A DNA stretch of 64,000 nt from Wenzhouxiangella sp. XN24 (GCF_011064545.1 NZ_JAAMFG010000036.1:248001-312000), one strand, 5' to 3'. Positions 33,590 through 44,362 are shown, counted from the first letter of the stretch. The notes: a model not told the origin generated them from the sequence alone. Made by a program: numbers and translations.

Positions 33590-35242
33590 TCAGGCAGGGC
33601 GACCCAATCGGCCGAAGGCCAGCAGTCCCGCACCCAGCACCAGCAGCAGCCATCCCGGCGCTACCGGGCTCACGTCCAGGCCCAGCCACAGCACGCCGCC
33701 GACGAACGTTGCGCCGCCGGCGCCGGTGGTCCAGCGCTGTTGCCGGTCGGCATGCAGCTCCGCGCGCAGCACTTCTATGCCCGGGTGCTTCACCTCGACC
33801 TGCAGCCGGCCCTCGGCGGCGCGCTGCAGGATGGCGTGAATGACCTGGGGGAACTCCTGGATCGTCTCGCCGACTTCCGGCAACTGCTCCCGCAGGCGAT
33901 CGACGATGGCCCGGCCGCTGACCCGCTCGCGCATCCATTCCTCGAGAATCGGCTGCGCCGTCTCCCACAGGTCGAGATCGGGATAAAGCTCCCGCCCGAG
34001 GCCCTCGATGTTCAGCAGCGTCTTCTGCAGCAGGATCAGCTGCGGCTGCACTTCCATGTCGAAGCGCCGCGCCACCGTGAACAGGCGCACGAGGAACTGG
34101 CCGAACGAAATGTCCTTCAGCGGGCGGTTGAAGATCGGCTCGCACACGGTACGGAACGCGGACTCGACCTCTTCCACGCGCGTGCCGGGCGCCACCCAGC
34201 CGGACTCGACATGCAGGCGCGCGACGCGCTGGTAGTCGCGGTTGAAGAAGGCGAGGAAGTTTTCCGCCAGGTACTGCTGGTCGCGCGGATTCAGGCTCGC
34301 CACGATGCCGAAATCGACAGCGATGTATTGCGGCTGCGCCGGCTCGTCCGGATTGACGAAAATATTGCCCGGGTGCATGTCCGCGTGGAAGAAATTGTGG
34401 CGGAACACCTGCGTGAAGAAGATCTCCACGCCGTTCGCGGCGAGGCGCCGCATGTCGATGCCCGCCGCGTGCAGTTCAGCCGTCTGGCCGATGTTGATGC
34501 CGTGGATGCGTTCCATCACGAGCACGCCGGGCCGGCACCAGTCCCAGTAGACCTCGGGCACGTAGAGCAGCGGCGAGTTCTCGAAGTTGCGGCGTAACTG
34601 CGAGGCGTTCGCCGCCTCGCGCATCAGGTCGAGCTCGTCCATCAGCGTGGTGTCGAACTCGCGCACCACCTCGCGCGGGCGCAGCCGGCGGACCTCCCCC
34701 CAGTACCGTTCGGCGAGTGCCGCCAGCGAATGCAGCACGTCCACGTCGCGCCGGATCTGCTCGCGCACTCCGGGCCGCAGCACCTTGACGATCGCCTCGC
34801 GGCCGTCCGGCAACGCCGCCGTGTGCACCTGGGCGATGGAGGCCGCGGCGAGCGGCTCGTCGTCGAACCGCGCGAACAGTGACTCGAGCGGCTGGCGATA
34901 GGCCGCCGCAAGCTGGCGATGCGTCTCCGCCGCGGGAAACGGCGGCACCCGGTCCTGCAGCTTGGCCAGCTCGACGGCGATCTCGCGGGGCAGCAGGTCG
35001 CGCCGCGTGGACAGCGCCTGGCCGAACTTGACGAAAATCGGCCCGAGCTCGACCAGCGCCTCGCGGATCCGCACGCCCAGCGGCAGGTCCCGCGACGCCT
35101 TGCGGATGCCGAAGCCGGGAATACGGCGCAGCCGGGCGACCGGGCGGAACAGGTGGGCCGCATAGACGAGTTCGTCGAGGCCGTGCTTGAGCAGCACGCG
35201 CTGGATGTGCAGCATCCGCCACAGTTGGCGCGGCGGAATCAC
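33590..35242 (-). CDS. ubiB: Ubiquinone biosynthesis kinase-like protein UbiB
   Basis: The 550-residue ABC1/ADCK-type atypical kinase has the Ala-rich loop AASIAQVHTAALPDG, KVLRPGV, the catalytic region FFHADMHPGNIFVNPD and YIAVDFG. Two hydrophobic helices lie at the C-terminus. UbiB is an ATPase needed for ubiquinone synthesis at the membrane. It overlaps ubiJ by 4 bp, forming ubiE-ubiJ-ubiB. Confidence 0.95.
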   Translation of the reverse strand: MIPPRQLWRMLHIQRVLLKHGLDELVYAAHLFRPVARLRRIPGFGIRKASRDLPLGVRIREALVELGPIFVKFGQALSTRRDLLPREIAVELAKLQDRVPPFPAAETHRQLAAAYRQPLESLFARFDDEPLAAASIAQVHTAALPDGREAIVKVLRPGVREQIRRDVDVLHSLAALAERYWGEVRRLRPREVVREFDTTLMDELDLMREAANASQLRRNFENSPLLYVPEVYWDWCRPGVLVMERIHGINIGQTAELHAAGIDMRRLAANGVEIFFTQVFRHNFFHADMHPGNIFVNPDEPAQPQYIAVDFGIVASLNPRDQQYLAENFLAFFNRDYQRVARLHVESGWVAPGTRVEEVESAFRTVCEPIFNRPLKDISFGQFLVRLFTVARRFDMEVQPQLILLQKTLLNIEGLGRELYPDLDLWETAQPILEEWMRERVSGRAIVDRLREQLPEVGETIQEFPQVIHAILQRAAEGRLQVEVKHPGIEVLRAELHADRQQRWTTGAGGATFVGGVLWLGLDVSPVAPGWLLLVLGAGLLAFGRLGRPA

Positions 35243-35820
35243 GACGCCTGTTCCAGCCGTCGCAGCCGCGCCTCGAGCCGCGCGACGTCACTGGCGAGTA
35301 CGTCCACCGCATCGAGGAACTGCTCGAGTTCGGCGCGCGCGGGGAGCTCGCGGCCCTCCTCCTGCAGGTACTCGGCGACGTCTCGCGACAGGCGGTCCGC
35401 CACGTCGAGTCCCCAGCCGCCGAACCCCCGCACGAAGTTGCCGACCTGGCGCGCGGCCACGTCGCCGACGACGCGTGCCAGCTCCTCCTCGAAATCGGGC
35501 GCGGCCAGGGCGATCAGGTCGCGAAAATCGCGCGCCACCAGCGGGTCGCCGCTGATGCGCACGGCGCGGGAACGCAGCAGCGCCTCGTCACCCGAGGCCG
35601 CGAGCCGCGCCAGCGCCCCCGGCGTGCCGCTGAGCAGCGCGTCGGCCGGGACCTTGTCGCTGAGCGCCAGGCCGCCATCGCGGGCGACGAGAGTCATGCC
35701 TAGGCCGAGACCGTCCAGCTCGATGCGGAAGCTGGAACCCTCCAGCGCCCGGCAGCGGGCCGTTGCGTCGCTGGACGCGCGGATCCCGCGGTTCAACAAC
35801 GCCGCGACAGGCTCGAACAT
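35239..35820 (-). CDS. ubiJ: Ubiquinone biosynthesis accessory factor UbiJ
   Basis: The 193-residue protein has an N-terminal SCP2 sterol-carrier-like domain (ARCRALEGSSFRIELDGLGL, then LLSGTPGALARLAAS) and a C-terminal coiled coil. UbiJ binds the polyprenyl intermediates in the Ubi complex. Its position between ubiE and ubiB is the standard gammaproteobacterial order. Confidence 0.9.
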   Translation of the reverse strand: MFEPVAALLNRGIRASSDATARCRALEGSSFRIELDGLGLGMTLVARDGGLALSDKVPADALLSGTPGALARLAASGDEALLRSRAVRISGDPLVARDFRDLIALAAPDFEEELARVVGDVAARQVGNFVRGFGGWGLDVADRLSRDVAEYLQEEGRELPARAELEQFLDAVDVLASDVARLEARLRRLEQAS

Positions 35821-36572
35821 CAGTACTTCCAGCCGCGGTGGAGCGCCACGATACCGCCGGTCAGGTCATGGTAGCGGCAGTCGTCGAACCCCGCGGCGGC
35901 CATCATGTCCCGCAGGGTTTCCTGGTCGGGGTGCATGCGGATCGACTCCGCGAGATAGCGGTAGCTCTCGTCGTCCCCCGCCACGAGCTTGCCGATCGCG
36001 GGCAGGACGCGGAAGGAATACAGGTCGTAGGCCGGGGCGAGCGCGGGCACGGGGCGGGAGAACTCCAGCACCAGCAGATGCCCCCCCGGGCGCAGCACCC
36101 GGAACATCTCGCTCAGGGCACGCTCCTTGTGGGTCACGTTGCGCAGGCCGAAAGCGATCGTCACCACGTCGAAGCTGGCGTCCTCGAGCGGCAGCGCCTC
36201 CGCATCGGCCAGGCAGTACTCGACGGTCTCGCCTGCGATGCCCCGGTCGAGCAGCCGCTCGCGCCCGCGCATGAGCATCGCCTCGTTGATGTCCGACAAC
36301 ACCACGCGGCCGCCGGGCGCTACGCGCGGCGCCATCAGGGCGGCGAGATCCCCCGTGCCGCCCGCCAGGTCCAGCACCTGCATGCCCGGCCGCAGCCCGG
36401 CCTTCTCCACGGTGAAGCGTTTCCAGATGCGATGGATGCCGAGCGACATGAGGTCGTTCATCAGGTCGTAGCGGCTGGCCACCGAATCGAACACGCCGCG
36501 CACGCGGCGCGCCTTCTCGGTGACCGGCACCTCGGCGAAGCCGAAGTGCGTGGTGTCCTTGTCCGGGCTCAT
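35820..36572 (-). CDS. ubiE: Ubiquinone/menaquinone C-methyltransferase UbiE
   Basis: The 250-residue SAM-dependent methyltransferase has [17 protein letters not shown] and [17 protein letters not shown], the UbiE signature. It methylates the benzoquinol ring in ubiquinone and, where present, menaquinone synthesis. Overlapping stop/start links it to DUF971 upstream and ubiJ downstream. Confidence 0.96.
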   Translation of the reverse strand: MSPDKDTTHFGFAEVPVTEKARRVRGVFDSVASRYDLMNDLMSLGIHRIWKRFTVEKAGLRPGMQVLDLAGGTGDLAALMAPRVAPGGRVVLSDINEAMLMRGRERLLDRGIAGETVEYCLADAEALPLEDASFDVVTIAFGLRNVTHKERALSEMFRVLRPGGHLLVLEFSRPVPALAPAYDLYSFRVLPAIGKLVAGDDESYRYLAESIRMHPDQETLRDMMAAAGFDDCRYHDLTGGIVALHRGWKY

Positions 36573-36946
36573 TCGGGGGCGACTTCCTTGCGCTTGTAGC
36601 CGACCTCGTCGAGCCGGCCGAGATAGGTGTTCCAGTTCTCCTCGTAATTCGAGCCCAGCCAGTGCAGGTAGGACCAGGAGAACAGCCCGGAATCGTGCTT
36701 GTCGTCGAACACCAGCTTGATCGCGTAGTGGCCGACCGGCTCGATGGCGCTGATATTCACCTTTTCCTTGCCGATCATCAGCACGGCCTGCCCCGGGCCA
36801 TGGCCCTGGACTTCCGCCGACGGCGAGAACACGCGCAGGTATTCGCAGGGCAGCCGGAACGACGTGCCGTCTTCCCAGCCGACCTCGAGAACGCGGGACT
36901 TGCGGTGCAGGCGGATGGCGGATGGCGTGGGAATGTCAGCGCTCAT
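36569..36946 (-). CDS. DUF971 (gamma-butyrobetaine hydroxylase-like N-terminal domain) protein
   Basis: The 125-residue protein matches the DUF971 fold: [20 protein letters not shown], then [18 protein letters not shown]. The domain is found alone in proteobacteria and fused to FeS carriers or dioxygenases elsewhere. Its function alone is not established; a link to iron or FeS handling has been proposed for the family. It overlaps ubiE by 4 bp and lies between hslU and ubiE. Confidence 0.85.
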   Translation of the reverse strand: MSADIPTPSAIRLHRKSRVLEVGWEDGTSFRLPCEYLRVFSPSAEVQGHGPGQAVLMIGKEKVNISAIEPVGHYAIKLVFDDKHDSGLFSWSYLHWLGSNYEENWNTYLGRLDEVGYKRKEVAPE

Positions 36947-36993
36947 TGCGCCTCCTGTTCATGGAAGAGTGGCGATATTGTACGACCGTGCGA

Positions 36994-38352
36994 TCAGAGG
37001 ATGTAGCGCGACAGGTCCTCGTCGGCCGCCAGCTCGCCGAGCGCCGTATCCACGTAGCCCGCATCGATGGTGACTTCCGCGCCCCCCCGATCGGCCGCCT
37101 CGAAGGAAATCGTGTCCACGAGGCGCTCGAGGACGGTGTGCAGGCGGCGTGCACCGATGTTCTCGGAACGCTCGTTGACCTGGTCGGCGATCTCCGCGAT
37201 CCGCCGGATGCCGTCCGTGGTGAACGAGAGTTGGACGCCCTCCGTGGCGAGCATGGCCTGGTACTGCACCGTCAGCGAGTGATCCGGCTCGGTCAGGATG
37301 CGCTCGAAATCCGCGGCCCTGAGTGCGTCGAGCTCGACGCGGATCGGCAGGCGGCCCTGCAGTTCCGGAATCAGGTCCGACGGCTTCGACAGGTGGAACG
37401 CCCCCGAGGCGATGAACAGGATGTGGTCGGTGCGCACCATGCCGTAGCGGGTGCTCACCGTGCAGCCTTCGACCAGCGGCAACAGGTCGCGCTGCACGCC
37501 CTCGCGCGAAACGTCGCCGCCGGAACCGAGCGAGCCCTCGCGGCGCGTCACCTTGTCCATCTCGTCGATGAACACGATGCCGTTCTGCTCCACGTTGGCG
37601 ATCGCCTTGAGCTTGATCTCCTCGTCGTTGACCATCTTGCCGGCCTCGTCATCCACCAGCAGCTTCATGGCGTCGCGCACCTTGAGCTTGCGCCGGCTGG
37701 TGCGCCCGCCCATGTTGCTGAACAGGCCCTGCAACTGGTTCGCCATCTCCTCCATGCCGGGCGGCGCCATGATGTTGACCCCGGCCGGGGCGTTGCTGAC
37801 CTCGATCTCGATTTCCTTGTCGTCGAGCGTGCCCTCGCGCAGCATCTTGCGAAACTTCTGGCGCGTGTCCGCGCCCCGGGCCGCCTCGCCGGGCTTGCCG
37901 GCCTCCTCGCCGGTGTCCCAGCTGGAACGGGTGCCGGGCAACAGCCCGTCGAGGACCCGCTCTTCCGCGGCATCCTCGGCGCGATGGCGCACCCGGTCCA
38001 TCTCGTGCTCCCGCGTCATCTTCACCGCGGCGTCGGCGAGATCGCGGATGATGCTGTCGACCTCGCGGCCCACGTAGCCCACCTCGGTGAACTTGGTCGC
38101 CTCGACCTTGATGAACGGCGCGCTGGCGAGCCGCGCGAGGCGACGCGCGATCTCGGTCTTGCCGACGCCCGTCGGCCCGATCATGAGGATGTTCTTGGGC
38201 GTGATCTCGGAACGCAGCGGCTCCTCGATCTGCATGCGGCGCCAGCGGTCGCGCAGCGCGATGGCGACGGCGCGCTTGGCCGCGGTCTGGCCGACGATGT
38301 GCTTGTCGAGCTCCTGGACGATCTCGCGGGGGGTCATCGGGGTATCGCTCAT
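36994..38352 (-). CDS. hslU: ATP-dependent protease ATPase subunit HslU
   Basis: The 452-residue AAA+ unfoldase has [20 protein letters not shown], Walker [18 protein letters not shown], the inserted I domain (about 110-230) and Walker [12 protein letters not shown]. It ends with the HslV-binding tail DLSRYIL. It forms the HslUV protease with HslV. Start 38352 gives a 4-bp overlap with hslV; further upstream the frame is only the antisense extension. Confidence 0.97.
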   Translation of the reverse strand: MSDTPMTPREIVQELDKHIVGQTAAKRAVAIALRDRWRRMQIEEPLRSEITPKNILMIGPTGVGKTEIARRLARLASAPFIKVEATKFTEVGYVGREVDSIIRDLADAAVKMTREHEMDRVRHRAEDAAEERVLDGLLPGTRSSWDTGEEAGKPGEAARGADTRQKFRKMLREGTLDDKEIEIEVSNAPAGVNIMAPPGMEEMANQLQGLFSNMGGRTSRRKLKVRDAMKLLVDDEAGKMVNDEEIKLKAIANVEQNGIVFIDEMDKVTRREGSLGSGGDVSREGVQRDLLPLVEGCTVSTRYGMVRTDHILFIASGAFHLSKPSDLIPELQGRLPIRVELDALRAADFERILTEPDHSLTVQYQAMLATEGVQLSFTTDGIRRIAEIADQVNERSENIGARRLHTVLERLVDTISFEAADRGGAEVTIDAGYVDTALGELAADEDLSRYIL

Positions 38353-38882
38353 GACAGCGTCTCGACGACGAGGTTGCGGTTGGTGAAGACGCAGATGTCG
38401 GCGGCGATGCCGAGCGCCCGCTCCACGATCTCGCGCGCATCCAGCTCCGTGTTCTCGAGCAGCGCGCGCGCGGCCGCCTGGGCATAGGGCCCGCCGGAGC
38501 CGATGGCCATCAGGTCGTTCTCCGGCTCGATGACGTCGCCGTTGCCCGAGATCACGAAGCTCTTCTCCCGGTCGGCAACGCATAACAGGGCCTCGAGGCG
38601 ACGGAGCATGCGGTCCGTGCGCCAGTCCTTGGCCAGCTCGATGGCCGCGCGCGTGAGGTTGCCGTGCTGCTGCAGCTTCGCCTCGAAACGCTCGAACAGC
38701 GTGAATGCATCGGCCGTGCCGCCGGCGAAGCCGGCCAGGACCTTGCCGTCGTACAGGGTGCGCACCTTGCGCGCGTTGCCCTTCACGACCGTGTTGCCCA
38801 TGGACACCTGGCCGTCCCCGCCGACGGCGACGAGGCCGTCACGGCGCACGGACAGGATGGTCGTGCCGCGAAACTGTTGCAT
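38349..38882 (-). CDS. hslV: ATP-dependent protease peptidase subunit HslV
   Basis: The 177-residue proteasome-like peptidase has the catalytic Thr-Thr exposed after removing the short leader MQQFRG (then [10 protein letters not shown]). [20 protein letters not shown] and GNGDVIEP are family motifs. Start 38882 is chosen to give the usual short leader. It is the first gene of the hslVU pair. Confidence 0.97.
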   Translation of the reverse strand: MQQFRGTTILSVRRDGLVAVGGDGQVSMGNTVVKGNARKVRTLYDGKVLAGFAGGTADAFTLFERFEAKLQQHGNLTRAAIELAKDWRTDRMLRRLEALLCVADREKSFVISGNGDVIEPENDLMAIGSGGPYAQAAARALLENTELDAREIVERALGIAADICVFTNRNLVVETLS

Positions 38883-38916
38883 GCTGGCTCCTTGCAGGGG
38901 TCGGATGCGCGCCGGA

Positions 38917-39825
38917 TCAGCGCCGCTTGCGCGCACGCGGGTGCGCCTGGTCATAGATGCGGGCAAGGTGCTGGAAATCAAGGTGCGTGTAGATCTGGGT
39001 CGTGCCGATGTCCGAGTGGCCGAGCAATTCCTGCACGGCCCGCAGGTCGCCGCTGGACTCCAGCAGGTGGGTGGCGAAGGAGTGGCGAAAGGTGTGCGGG
39101 CTCACGGACTGCGGGAGGCCGAGGCGGCGCGCCCAGTAAGTCACGCGCGCCTGGATGTTGCGGGTGGACAGCGGACGGCCGGTGCGGCCGATGAACATGG
39201 CGTTGGACGGCGTTTTCTCGAGCTGCGGCCGCACCTTCAACCAGTCGCGCAGCGCGGCGCGGGCCTTCTCCCCCACCGGCACGATGCGGGTCTTGGCGCC
39301 CTTGCCGGTGACCCGCACCATCCCTTCGGCCAGGTCCACGTCGACCAGGTCGAGGCTCGCCAGCTCCTGCAGGCGCAGTCCCGATGAATAGAACAGCTCC
39401 ATGATGGCGCGATCGCGCGTCGCGAGCGGGTGATCGACGCGGATATCCAGCAGCCGGCCCATCGCGTCGGCGTCCAGCGTCTCCGGCAGGCGCCGCGGCG
39501 CCTTCGGCGCCGTGATGTCCAGCCCCGGGTTCGCCTTCACGACGCCCTCGCGGACCAGGTAGGCGAACAGGTTGCGCAGCGCCGCCAGGCGGCGCTGGAT
39601 GGTGCGCGGGGCCTGGCCGCGGCGATGCAGGCGCGCGGCGAAAGAACGCACGTGGCCGCCGTCCACCGCCGCCCAGTCGCCCACCTCGGCATTGCAGAGA
39701 AAGGTGTACAGCGCCTCGATGTCGCGGTGGTAGTTCTTCACGGTCAAGGCGGACAAGCGACGCTCGAAGCGCAGGTGGTCTAGCCACCGGTTGAGCCAAT
39801 TGCGATCGGGGCCGGCGGCGTTCAT
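38917..39825 (-). CDS. xerC: Tyrosine recombinase XerC
   Basis: The 302-residue recombinase has an N-terminal SAM-like core-binding domain and a catalytic domain with GLRLQEL (Arg), [13 protein letters not shown] (His-x-x-Arg) and [14 protein letters not shown] (His, Tyr nucleophile). It acts with XerD to resolve chromosome dimers at dif. The DUF484 gene upstream overlaps by 4 bp, the usual dapF-DUF484-xerC order. Confidence 0.96.
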   Translation of the reverse strand: MNAAGPDRNWLNRWLDHLRFERRLSALTVKNYHRDIEALYTFLCNAEVGDWAAVDGGHVRSFAARLHRRGQAPRTIQRRLAALRNLFAYLVREGVVKANPGLDITAPKAPRRLPETLDADAMGRLLDIRVDHPLATRDRAIMELFYSSGLRLQELASLDLVDVDLAEGMVRVTGKGAKTRIVPVGEKARAALRDWLKVRPQLEKTPSNAMFIGRTGRPLSTRNIQARVTYWARRLGLPQSVSPHTFRHSFATHLLESSGDLRAVQELLGHSDIGTTQIYTHLDFQHLARIYDQAHPRARKRR

Positions 39826-40562
39826 GACCCGCCGCGGGCAGCCTCCAGGCGGTGGCTCGCCGCGGCGAGCGCGGCGGACGCGAGGTCGCCGATGCGGGCC
39901 AGGAAATCCGTGCTCATGGTGGGATTGAAACGCTTCGGGTCGTTGCTGCCGATGGCCAGGATCCCGACTTCGCACTTGCGCCCCAGGGGCACCATCGCCA
40001 CGGAGGCGATGCCCTCGTTCTCACCCGGGAACAGGAACTCGCGCTGGACGTCGCGAATCCGGCCGCAACGCGGACGACTTTGCTGGATGAACGTCGCGAA
40101 GGGCTGCAGCGCGGCATCCGAACGGTCCACGCTGCGCAAGAAACGCGTCTTCACGCCCTGGACGATCTCCGAGGTGTTGTGGAACAGGACGACGACCGCC
40201 TGGCTGGCGCCGAAGTCCTCGCGCAGGCCGCGCTCCAGGCCGTCGAGCACGGAGGACTTGTCCTCCGCCCGCAGCAACCGGATCGCGAGCGCATGCACCT
40301 TGTCGGACAAGGCCGAATTGGAGCGCGCCACGGCCACCAGGTCGCGCAGCCGATGGTCCAGTGCGCGGTTCTTGTCCTGCAGGACGCTGACCTGGCGCTC
40401 CACGAGCGACACGGTCGCGGCGCCGCTGCGGTGCGGGAGGCGCAATTGCTCGAGCAGCCCCGCGTGGCGTTCGAAGAAATCGGGATGATCCGCCAGGTAG
40501 TCGGCCACGCTCTGGTCCGCCGGCAATATCGCGGACAGGCCGCGCTCCTCTCGAATACTCAC
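39822..40562 (-). CDS. DUF484 family protein
   Basis: The 246-residue protein has a GTG start overlapping the dapF stop (GTGA). The GAF-like DUF484 fold shows [20 protein letters not shown], a coiled coil ([20 protein letters not shown]) and the C-terminal GAF part with [13 protein letters not shown]. The function is unknown; it is consistently found between dapF and xerC. Confidence 0.92.
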   Translation of the reverse strand: MSIREERGLSAILPADQSVADYLADHPDFFERHAGLLEQLRLPHRSGAATVSLVERQVSVLQDKNRALDHRLRDLVAVARSNSALSDKVHALAIRLLRAEDKSSVLDGLERGLREDFGASQAVVVLFHNTSEIVQGVKTRFLRSVDRSDAALQPFATFIQQSRPRCGRIRDVQREFLFPGENEGIASVAMVPLGRKCEVGILAIGSNDPKRFNPTMSTDFLARIGDLASAALAAASHRLEAARGGS

Positions 40563-41452
40563 AGGCTGATCTTCCCCTCGAAGACTTTGCCGGCCGGGCC
40601 GCTGAGCCAGGCGGGCGTGCCGCGGCCCTGCCACTCGACCACGAGCCGTCCGCCCGGCAGGTCGACATTCACCAATTCATTCACGGCGCCCTGGTCCGCC
40701 AGCACCGCCACCGCCGCGCAGGCGCCGGTGCCGCAGGCCAGCGTCTCGCCGACGCCGCGTTCCCAGACGCGCAGCGCGACACGATCGCGCGCCAGCAGTT
40801 GCACGAAGCCCACGTTCGCGCGTTCCGGAAACGCCGGATGTCGCTCGATGGCCGGCCCGAGTGTCGTGACCGGCGCACTTGCGAGCGCTGTTTCCCCCAA
40901 CTCCTCCAGCACGATCACCGCATGCGGATTACCCATCGAAACGGCGCCGAGCCGAACGCTGCGATCGCCGAGCCCAATGGTATAGCGCGTCGCCTCGCTT
41001 GTCGCGTGCAGCGGAATCAGGTGAGGACGGAACTCCGGCACGCCCATGGACACCGCCGCAGCCCCTCCGGCGACCCGGGCCTCGACCGGCCCCGCGGCGC
41101 TCGACATGCGGAATGCTTGTGCTTGTGCTTGCGTTTGCGCCTGGACCGGCGCCAGCTCCGTCGCCCACAGCAGCGCAAGGCAGCGCGCGCCGTTCCCGCA
41201 CTGCGCCACCTCGCCCCCGTCCGCGTTCCAGATGCGGTAGGCGAAGGCCGCCTCGCCGTCCGGCGCCGGGTCGATGGCCAGCAACTGGTCGCACCCCACG
41301 CCGTTGCGCCGGTCGGCAATCCACCGCACCAGGTCGGCATCCGGGGTGAACGGGCGGGTCCGCGCATCCACCACGACGAAGTCATTGCCCGCACCGACCA
41401 TCTTGTGGAAGGCGAACGAGTGGCCGGCGGAAGGGACGGAAGTTTGGCGCAT
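40559..41452 (-). CDS. dapF: Diaminopimelate epimerase DapF
   Basis: The 297-residue enzyme interconverts LL- and meso-diaminopimelate for lysine and peptidoglycan synthesis. Both catalytic cysteines are present in QCGNGARC and ACGTGAC, with [10 protein letters not shown] near the N-terminus. A short Gln-Ala-rich insertion ([16 protein letters not shown]) is encoded by an imperfect 6-bp tandem repeat near 41115-41141 and is unusual for DapF. Start 41452 is the family start; the frame continues upstream antisense to ubiD. Confidence 0.95.
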   Translation of the reverse strand: MRQTSVPSAGHSFAFHKMVGAGNDFVVVDARTRPFTPDADLVRWIADRRNGVGCDQLLAIDPAPDGEAAFAYRIWNADGGEVAQCGNGARCLALLWATELAPVQAQTQAQAQAFRMSSAAGPVEARVAGGAAAVSMGVPEFRPHLIPLHATSEATRYTIGLGDRSVRLGAVSMGNPHAVIVLEELGETALASAPVTTLGPAIERHPAFPERANVGFVQLLARDRVALRVWERGVGETLACGTGACAAVAVLADQGAVNELVNVDLPGGRLVVEWQGRGTPAWLSGPAGKVFEGKISL

Positions 41453-41500
41453 GGCTGGGGCGCAATTATAGTGTTCGCGCCGCGGGAGAGGGTGGCAAAC

Positions 41501-42967
41501 ATGAAATACAGCGACCTGAGGGACTTCATTCGCCTGCTCGAGGGGCAGGGCGAGCTGCGGCGCATCACGACGCCGGTGAGTCCCGTGCTGGAAATGACGG
41601 AGATCTGCGACCGCGTCCTGAAGCGCGGCGGGCCCGCGTTGCTGTTCGAAAACCCCACGGGCCACGACATGCCGGTGCTCGGCAACCTGTTCGGCACGCC
41701 GCGCCGCGTGGCGCTGGGCATGGGCCAGGATTCCGTCGAGGCCCTGCGCGAGGTCGGCAAGCTGCTGGCGTTCCTCAAGGAACCCGATCCGCCCAAGGGC
41801 ATGCGCGATGCGTGGGAGAAGCTCCCGGTGTTTCGCCAGGTGCTCAACATGGCGCCCAAGGTCGTACGCTCCGGGCCCTGCCAGCAGAACGTCCTCGAGG
41901 GGCCGGACGTGGACCTCGAACGACTGCCGATCCAGACCTGCTGGCCGGGCGATGCCGGGCCGTTGCTGACCTGGGGACTGGTGATCACGCGCGGCCCCGA
42001 GCGCACGCGCCAGAATCTCGGCATCTACCGGCAGCAGCTGATCGGGCGCAACCGCCTCATCATGCGCTGGCTGTCGCATCGCGGCGGGGCGCTGGATTTT
42101 CGCGACTGGCAGCTGAAGCATCCGGGCGAGCCCTTCCCGCTGGCCGTCGCGCTGGGCGCTGACCCGGCGACCATTCTCGGCGCCGTCACGCCCGTGCCCG
42201 ACACCTTGTCCGAGTACGCTTTCGCCGGGCTGCTGCGCGGCGGGCGCACCGAGCTGGTGAAATGCGCGAATTCCGACCTGGAAGTGCCGGCGACGGCCGA
42301 GATCGTGCTGGAGGGCCACCTCGCGCCGGGCGACATGGCGCCGGAAGGGCCCTTCGGCGACCACACCGGCTACTACAACGAGGTCGAGGACTTCCCGGTG
42401 TTCACGGTGGACCGGATCAGCTGGCGCGACAACCCGATCTACCACAGCACCTACACCGGGAGGCCGCCCGACGAGCCGGCCGTGCTGGGGGTGGCGCTGA
42501 ACGAGGTGTTCGTGCCCATCCTGCAGAAACAGTTCCCGGAGATCGTCGACTTCTACCTGCCCCCGGAAGGCTGCTCCTACCGCATGGCGGTGGTGAGCAT
42601 GAAAAAACAGTACCCGGGACACGCCAAGCGCGTGATGCTCGGCGTCTGGTCCTTCCTGCGCCAGTTCATGTACACCAAGTTCGTGATCGTGACCGACGAC
42701 GATGTGGACGTGCGCAACTGGCAGGACGTCATCTGGGCGATGACGACGCGCATGGACCCGGCGCGCGACACGGTGATGATCGAGAACACGCCCATCGATT
42801 ACCTGGATTTCGCCTCGCCGGTCTCGGGCCTCGGCTCGAAGATCGGCTTCGACGCCACCAACAAGTGGCGCGGCGAAACACAGCGCGAGTGGGGGCGGCC
42901 GATCAGCATGGATCCGGAGGTCAAGGCGCGTATCGACACGCTTTGGCCGGAATTCGGCCTGGACTAG
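41501..42967 (+). CDS. ubiD: 4-hydroxy-3-polyprenylbenzoate decarboxylase UbiD
   Basis: The 488-residue decarboxylase of ubiquinone synthesis uses prenylated FMN. Family motifs include [28 protein letters not shown], the metal/cofactor region [15 protein letters not shown] and SHRGGALDF. Start 41501 follows a GGAGAGGG ribosome site. It is divergent from dapF (48 bp apart). The prenyl-FMN synthase UbiX is not in the window. Confidence 0.96.
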   Translation: MKYSDLRDFIRLLEGQGELRRITTPVSPVLEMTEICDRVLKRGGPALLFENPTGHDMPVLGNLFGTPRRVALGMGQDSVEALREVGKLLAFLKEPDPPKGMRDAWEKLPVFRQVLNMAPKVVRSGPCQQNVLEGPDVDLERLPIQTCWPGDAGPLLTWGLVITRGPERTRQNLGIYRQQLIGRNRLIMRWLSHRGGALDFRDWQLKHPGEPFPLAVALGADPATILGAVTPVPDTLSEYAFAGLLRGGRTELVKCANSDLEVPATAEIVLEGHLAPGDMAPEGPFGDHTGYYNEVEDFPVFTVDRISWRDNPIYHSTYTGRPPDEPAVLGVALNEVFVPILQKQFPEIVDFYLPPEGCSYRMAVVSMKKQYPGHAKRVMLGVWSFLRQFMYTKFVIVTDDDVDVRNWQDVIWAMTTRMDPARDTVMIENTPIDYLDFASPVSGLGSKIGFDATNKWRGETQREWGRPISMDPEVKARIDTLWPEFGLD

Positions 42968-43024
42968 ATTCCAAGGACATCAATCGGGCGAAGCGTCGCC
43001 CGTCAAGAAGCGGAGCTTTCGATC

Positions 43025-43663
43025 ATGCGGCATATCCTGGTGATGAACCCCAAGGGCGGGTGTGGCAAGAGCACCATCGCGACCAACCTCGCGAGCTGGT
43101 ACGCGACGCGCGGCGACCACGTCGCGCTCGCAGACTTCGATCCGCAGGGATCCAGCATGGACTGGGTCGGCCTGCGCCCCCTCGATGCGCCGCCGATCGT
43201 CGGGGTGCCGGCGTTCGAGGACGGCCTGCGCGCCGTGCCGCGCAACGCGGACGTGGTCATCATCGACGCACCCGCCAGGGCGCATGGGCGCGAGATCACC
43301 GAGCTGGTGCGGCGTGCGGAGACCGTGCTGGTGCCCGTGTTGCCCTCGACCATCGACATGCGCGCGGCCGCCAGCTTCATCAACGAACTCGGCGACGTCG
43401 GCCGCCTCGCACGCCAGCAGGCCAAACTGGCCGTGGTCGCCAACCGCATCAAGGAAAACACCCTCAGTTTCGACGAGCTCGACGCCTACCTGCGCAAGCT
43501 CTCGATTCCTTATGTCGCCACGCTGCGCGACGCGCAGAACTACGTCCGGGCTTATGCTCGCGGCCTGGGGGTCTTCGAACTGCCGCACTATCTCGCCTGG
43601 CAGGACTGGGAACACTGGAAACCGTTGACCGACTGGCTCGACAGCCCGGCGAGCCGTCCCTGA
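43025..43663 (+). CDS. ParA/MinD-like ATPase (orphan)
   Basis: The 212-residue deviant-Walker ATPase has MNPKGGCGKSTIATNLASWY (Walker A with the signature lysine), DFDPQGSSMDW (Walker A') and VVIIDAPARAHG (Walker B). It lacks a ParB partner next to it. Short ParA-like proteins of this size position cargo or regulate membrane proteins. It is 57 bp after ubiD and may be cotranscribed with it. Confidence 0.88.
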   Translation: MRHILVMNPKGGCGKSTIATNLASWYATRGDHVALADFDPQGSSMDWVGLRPLDAPPIVGVPAFEDGLRAVPRNADVVIIDAPARAHGREITELVRRAETVLVPVLPSTIDMRAAASFINELGDVGRLARQQAKLAVVANRIKENTLSFDELDAYLRKLSIPYVATLRDAQNYVRAYARGLGVFELPHYLAWQDWEHWKPLTDWLDSPASRP

Positions 43664-43666
43664 GGG

Positions 43667-44320
43667 CTAGCCCGGATCCGCCTCGCGTTCGACCCAGGCG
43701 ATGACGGGCCGCGTGGCCCGGACCCAGTGACGCAACACGGCCTCGGCGGCCTCGTCGATCCGGCCTTCGCCCAGCAGAGTCGCGATCGCCTCGTGTTCGG
43801 CGCGTGAGGCCTCGAGCTCCGCGGCCGAACGCGCCCAGCTGCCGGCATAGGGCCGGACGCGGCTGCGGGTACGCTCCAGCACCGCCGCCAGCTCCCGATT
43901 CGGATTCCGGCTGACCAGCAGCTCGTGCCAGCGCCGGTCGGCATCGGCACGCTGGCGCGGCGTGAGATGCGACAGCGCCAGGCGACCGTTGAGCTCCTGC
44001 AGGCCGGTGGCGAGCGTGCGCACCTGCTGGCCGCTGAGCCGCACGGCGAGCCCCTCGAGACTGCCGATCACGGGAAACAGGTCCTGGACCAGTCCCGCCG
44101 AAAGCCGCGGCACCCGGAATCCCCGGCGCGGCACCGCCTCGATCAGGCCGTCGCCGGCAAGACTCGCGAGCGCTTCGCGCAACGGCGTCCGGCTGACGCC
44201 GAGAGCCCGGCTGATGCGTTCTTCTTCGAGCCGCTGGCCGGGCGCGAGGCGGCCGTCCGACAGCCAGTCGAGCAACTCGTTGCGCACCTGGTCGCGGAGA
44301 TTGAGGCGCTGGATGACCAT
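43667..44320 (-). CDS. GntR-family transcriptional regulator, FCD/FadR type
   Basis: The protein is 217 residues from MVIQRLNLRD (or 227 from 44350). It has an N-terminal winged helix (RISRALGVSRTPLREALASL) and an all-helical FCD ligand domain with possible metal ligands. FCD regulators usually control metabolism of small organic acids. A near-perfect palindrome typical of this family sits just upstream (44351-44362), favouring the internal start at 44320 and autoregulation. The ligand is unknown. Confidence 0.88.
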   Translation of the reverse strand: MVIQRLNLRDQVRNELLDWLSDGRLAPGQRLEEERISRALGVSRTPLREALASLAGDGLIEAVPRRGFRVPRLSAGLVQDLFPVIGSLEGLAVRLSGQQVRTLATGLQELNGRLALSHLTPRQRADADRRWHELLVSRNPNRELAAVLERTRSRVRPYAGSWARSAAELEASRAEHEAIATLLGEGRIDEAAEAVLRHWVRATRPVIAWVEREADPG

Positions 44321-44350
44321 GAAACCCGTCCCATGTGGCTCGTTCTGCAT

Positions 44351-44362
44351 ATTGTATACAGA
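44351..44362. promoter_or_regulatory. ATTGTATACAGA, operator candidate for the GntR-type regulator
   Basis: TGTATACA is a perfect palindrome, and the extended ATTGTATACA matches the ATTGTATACAAT-type sites known for FCD-class GntR regulators. It lies about 30 bp before the preferred start of the regulator gene. Confidence 0.5.

Noticed and set aside
40559-42622. A 687-residue fusion upstream of DapF
   Set aside because: The added part is antisense to ubiD; DapF is complete from 41452.
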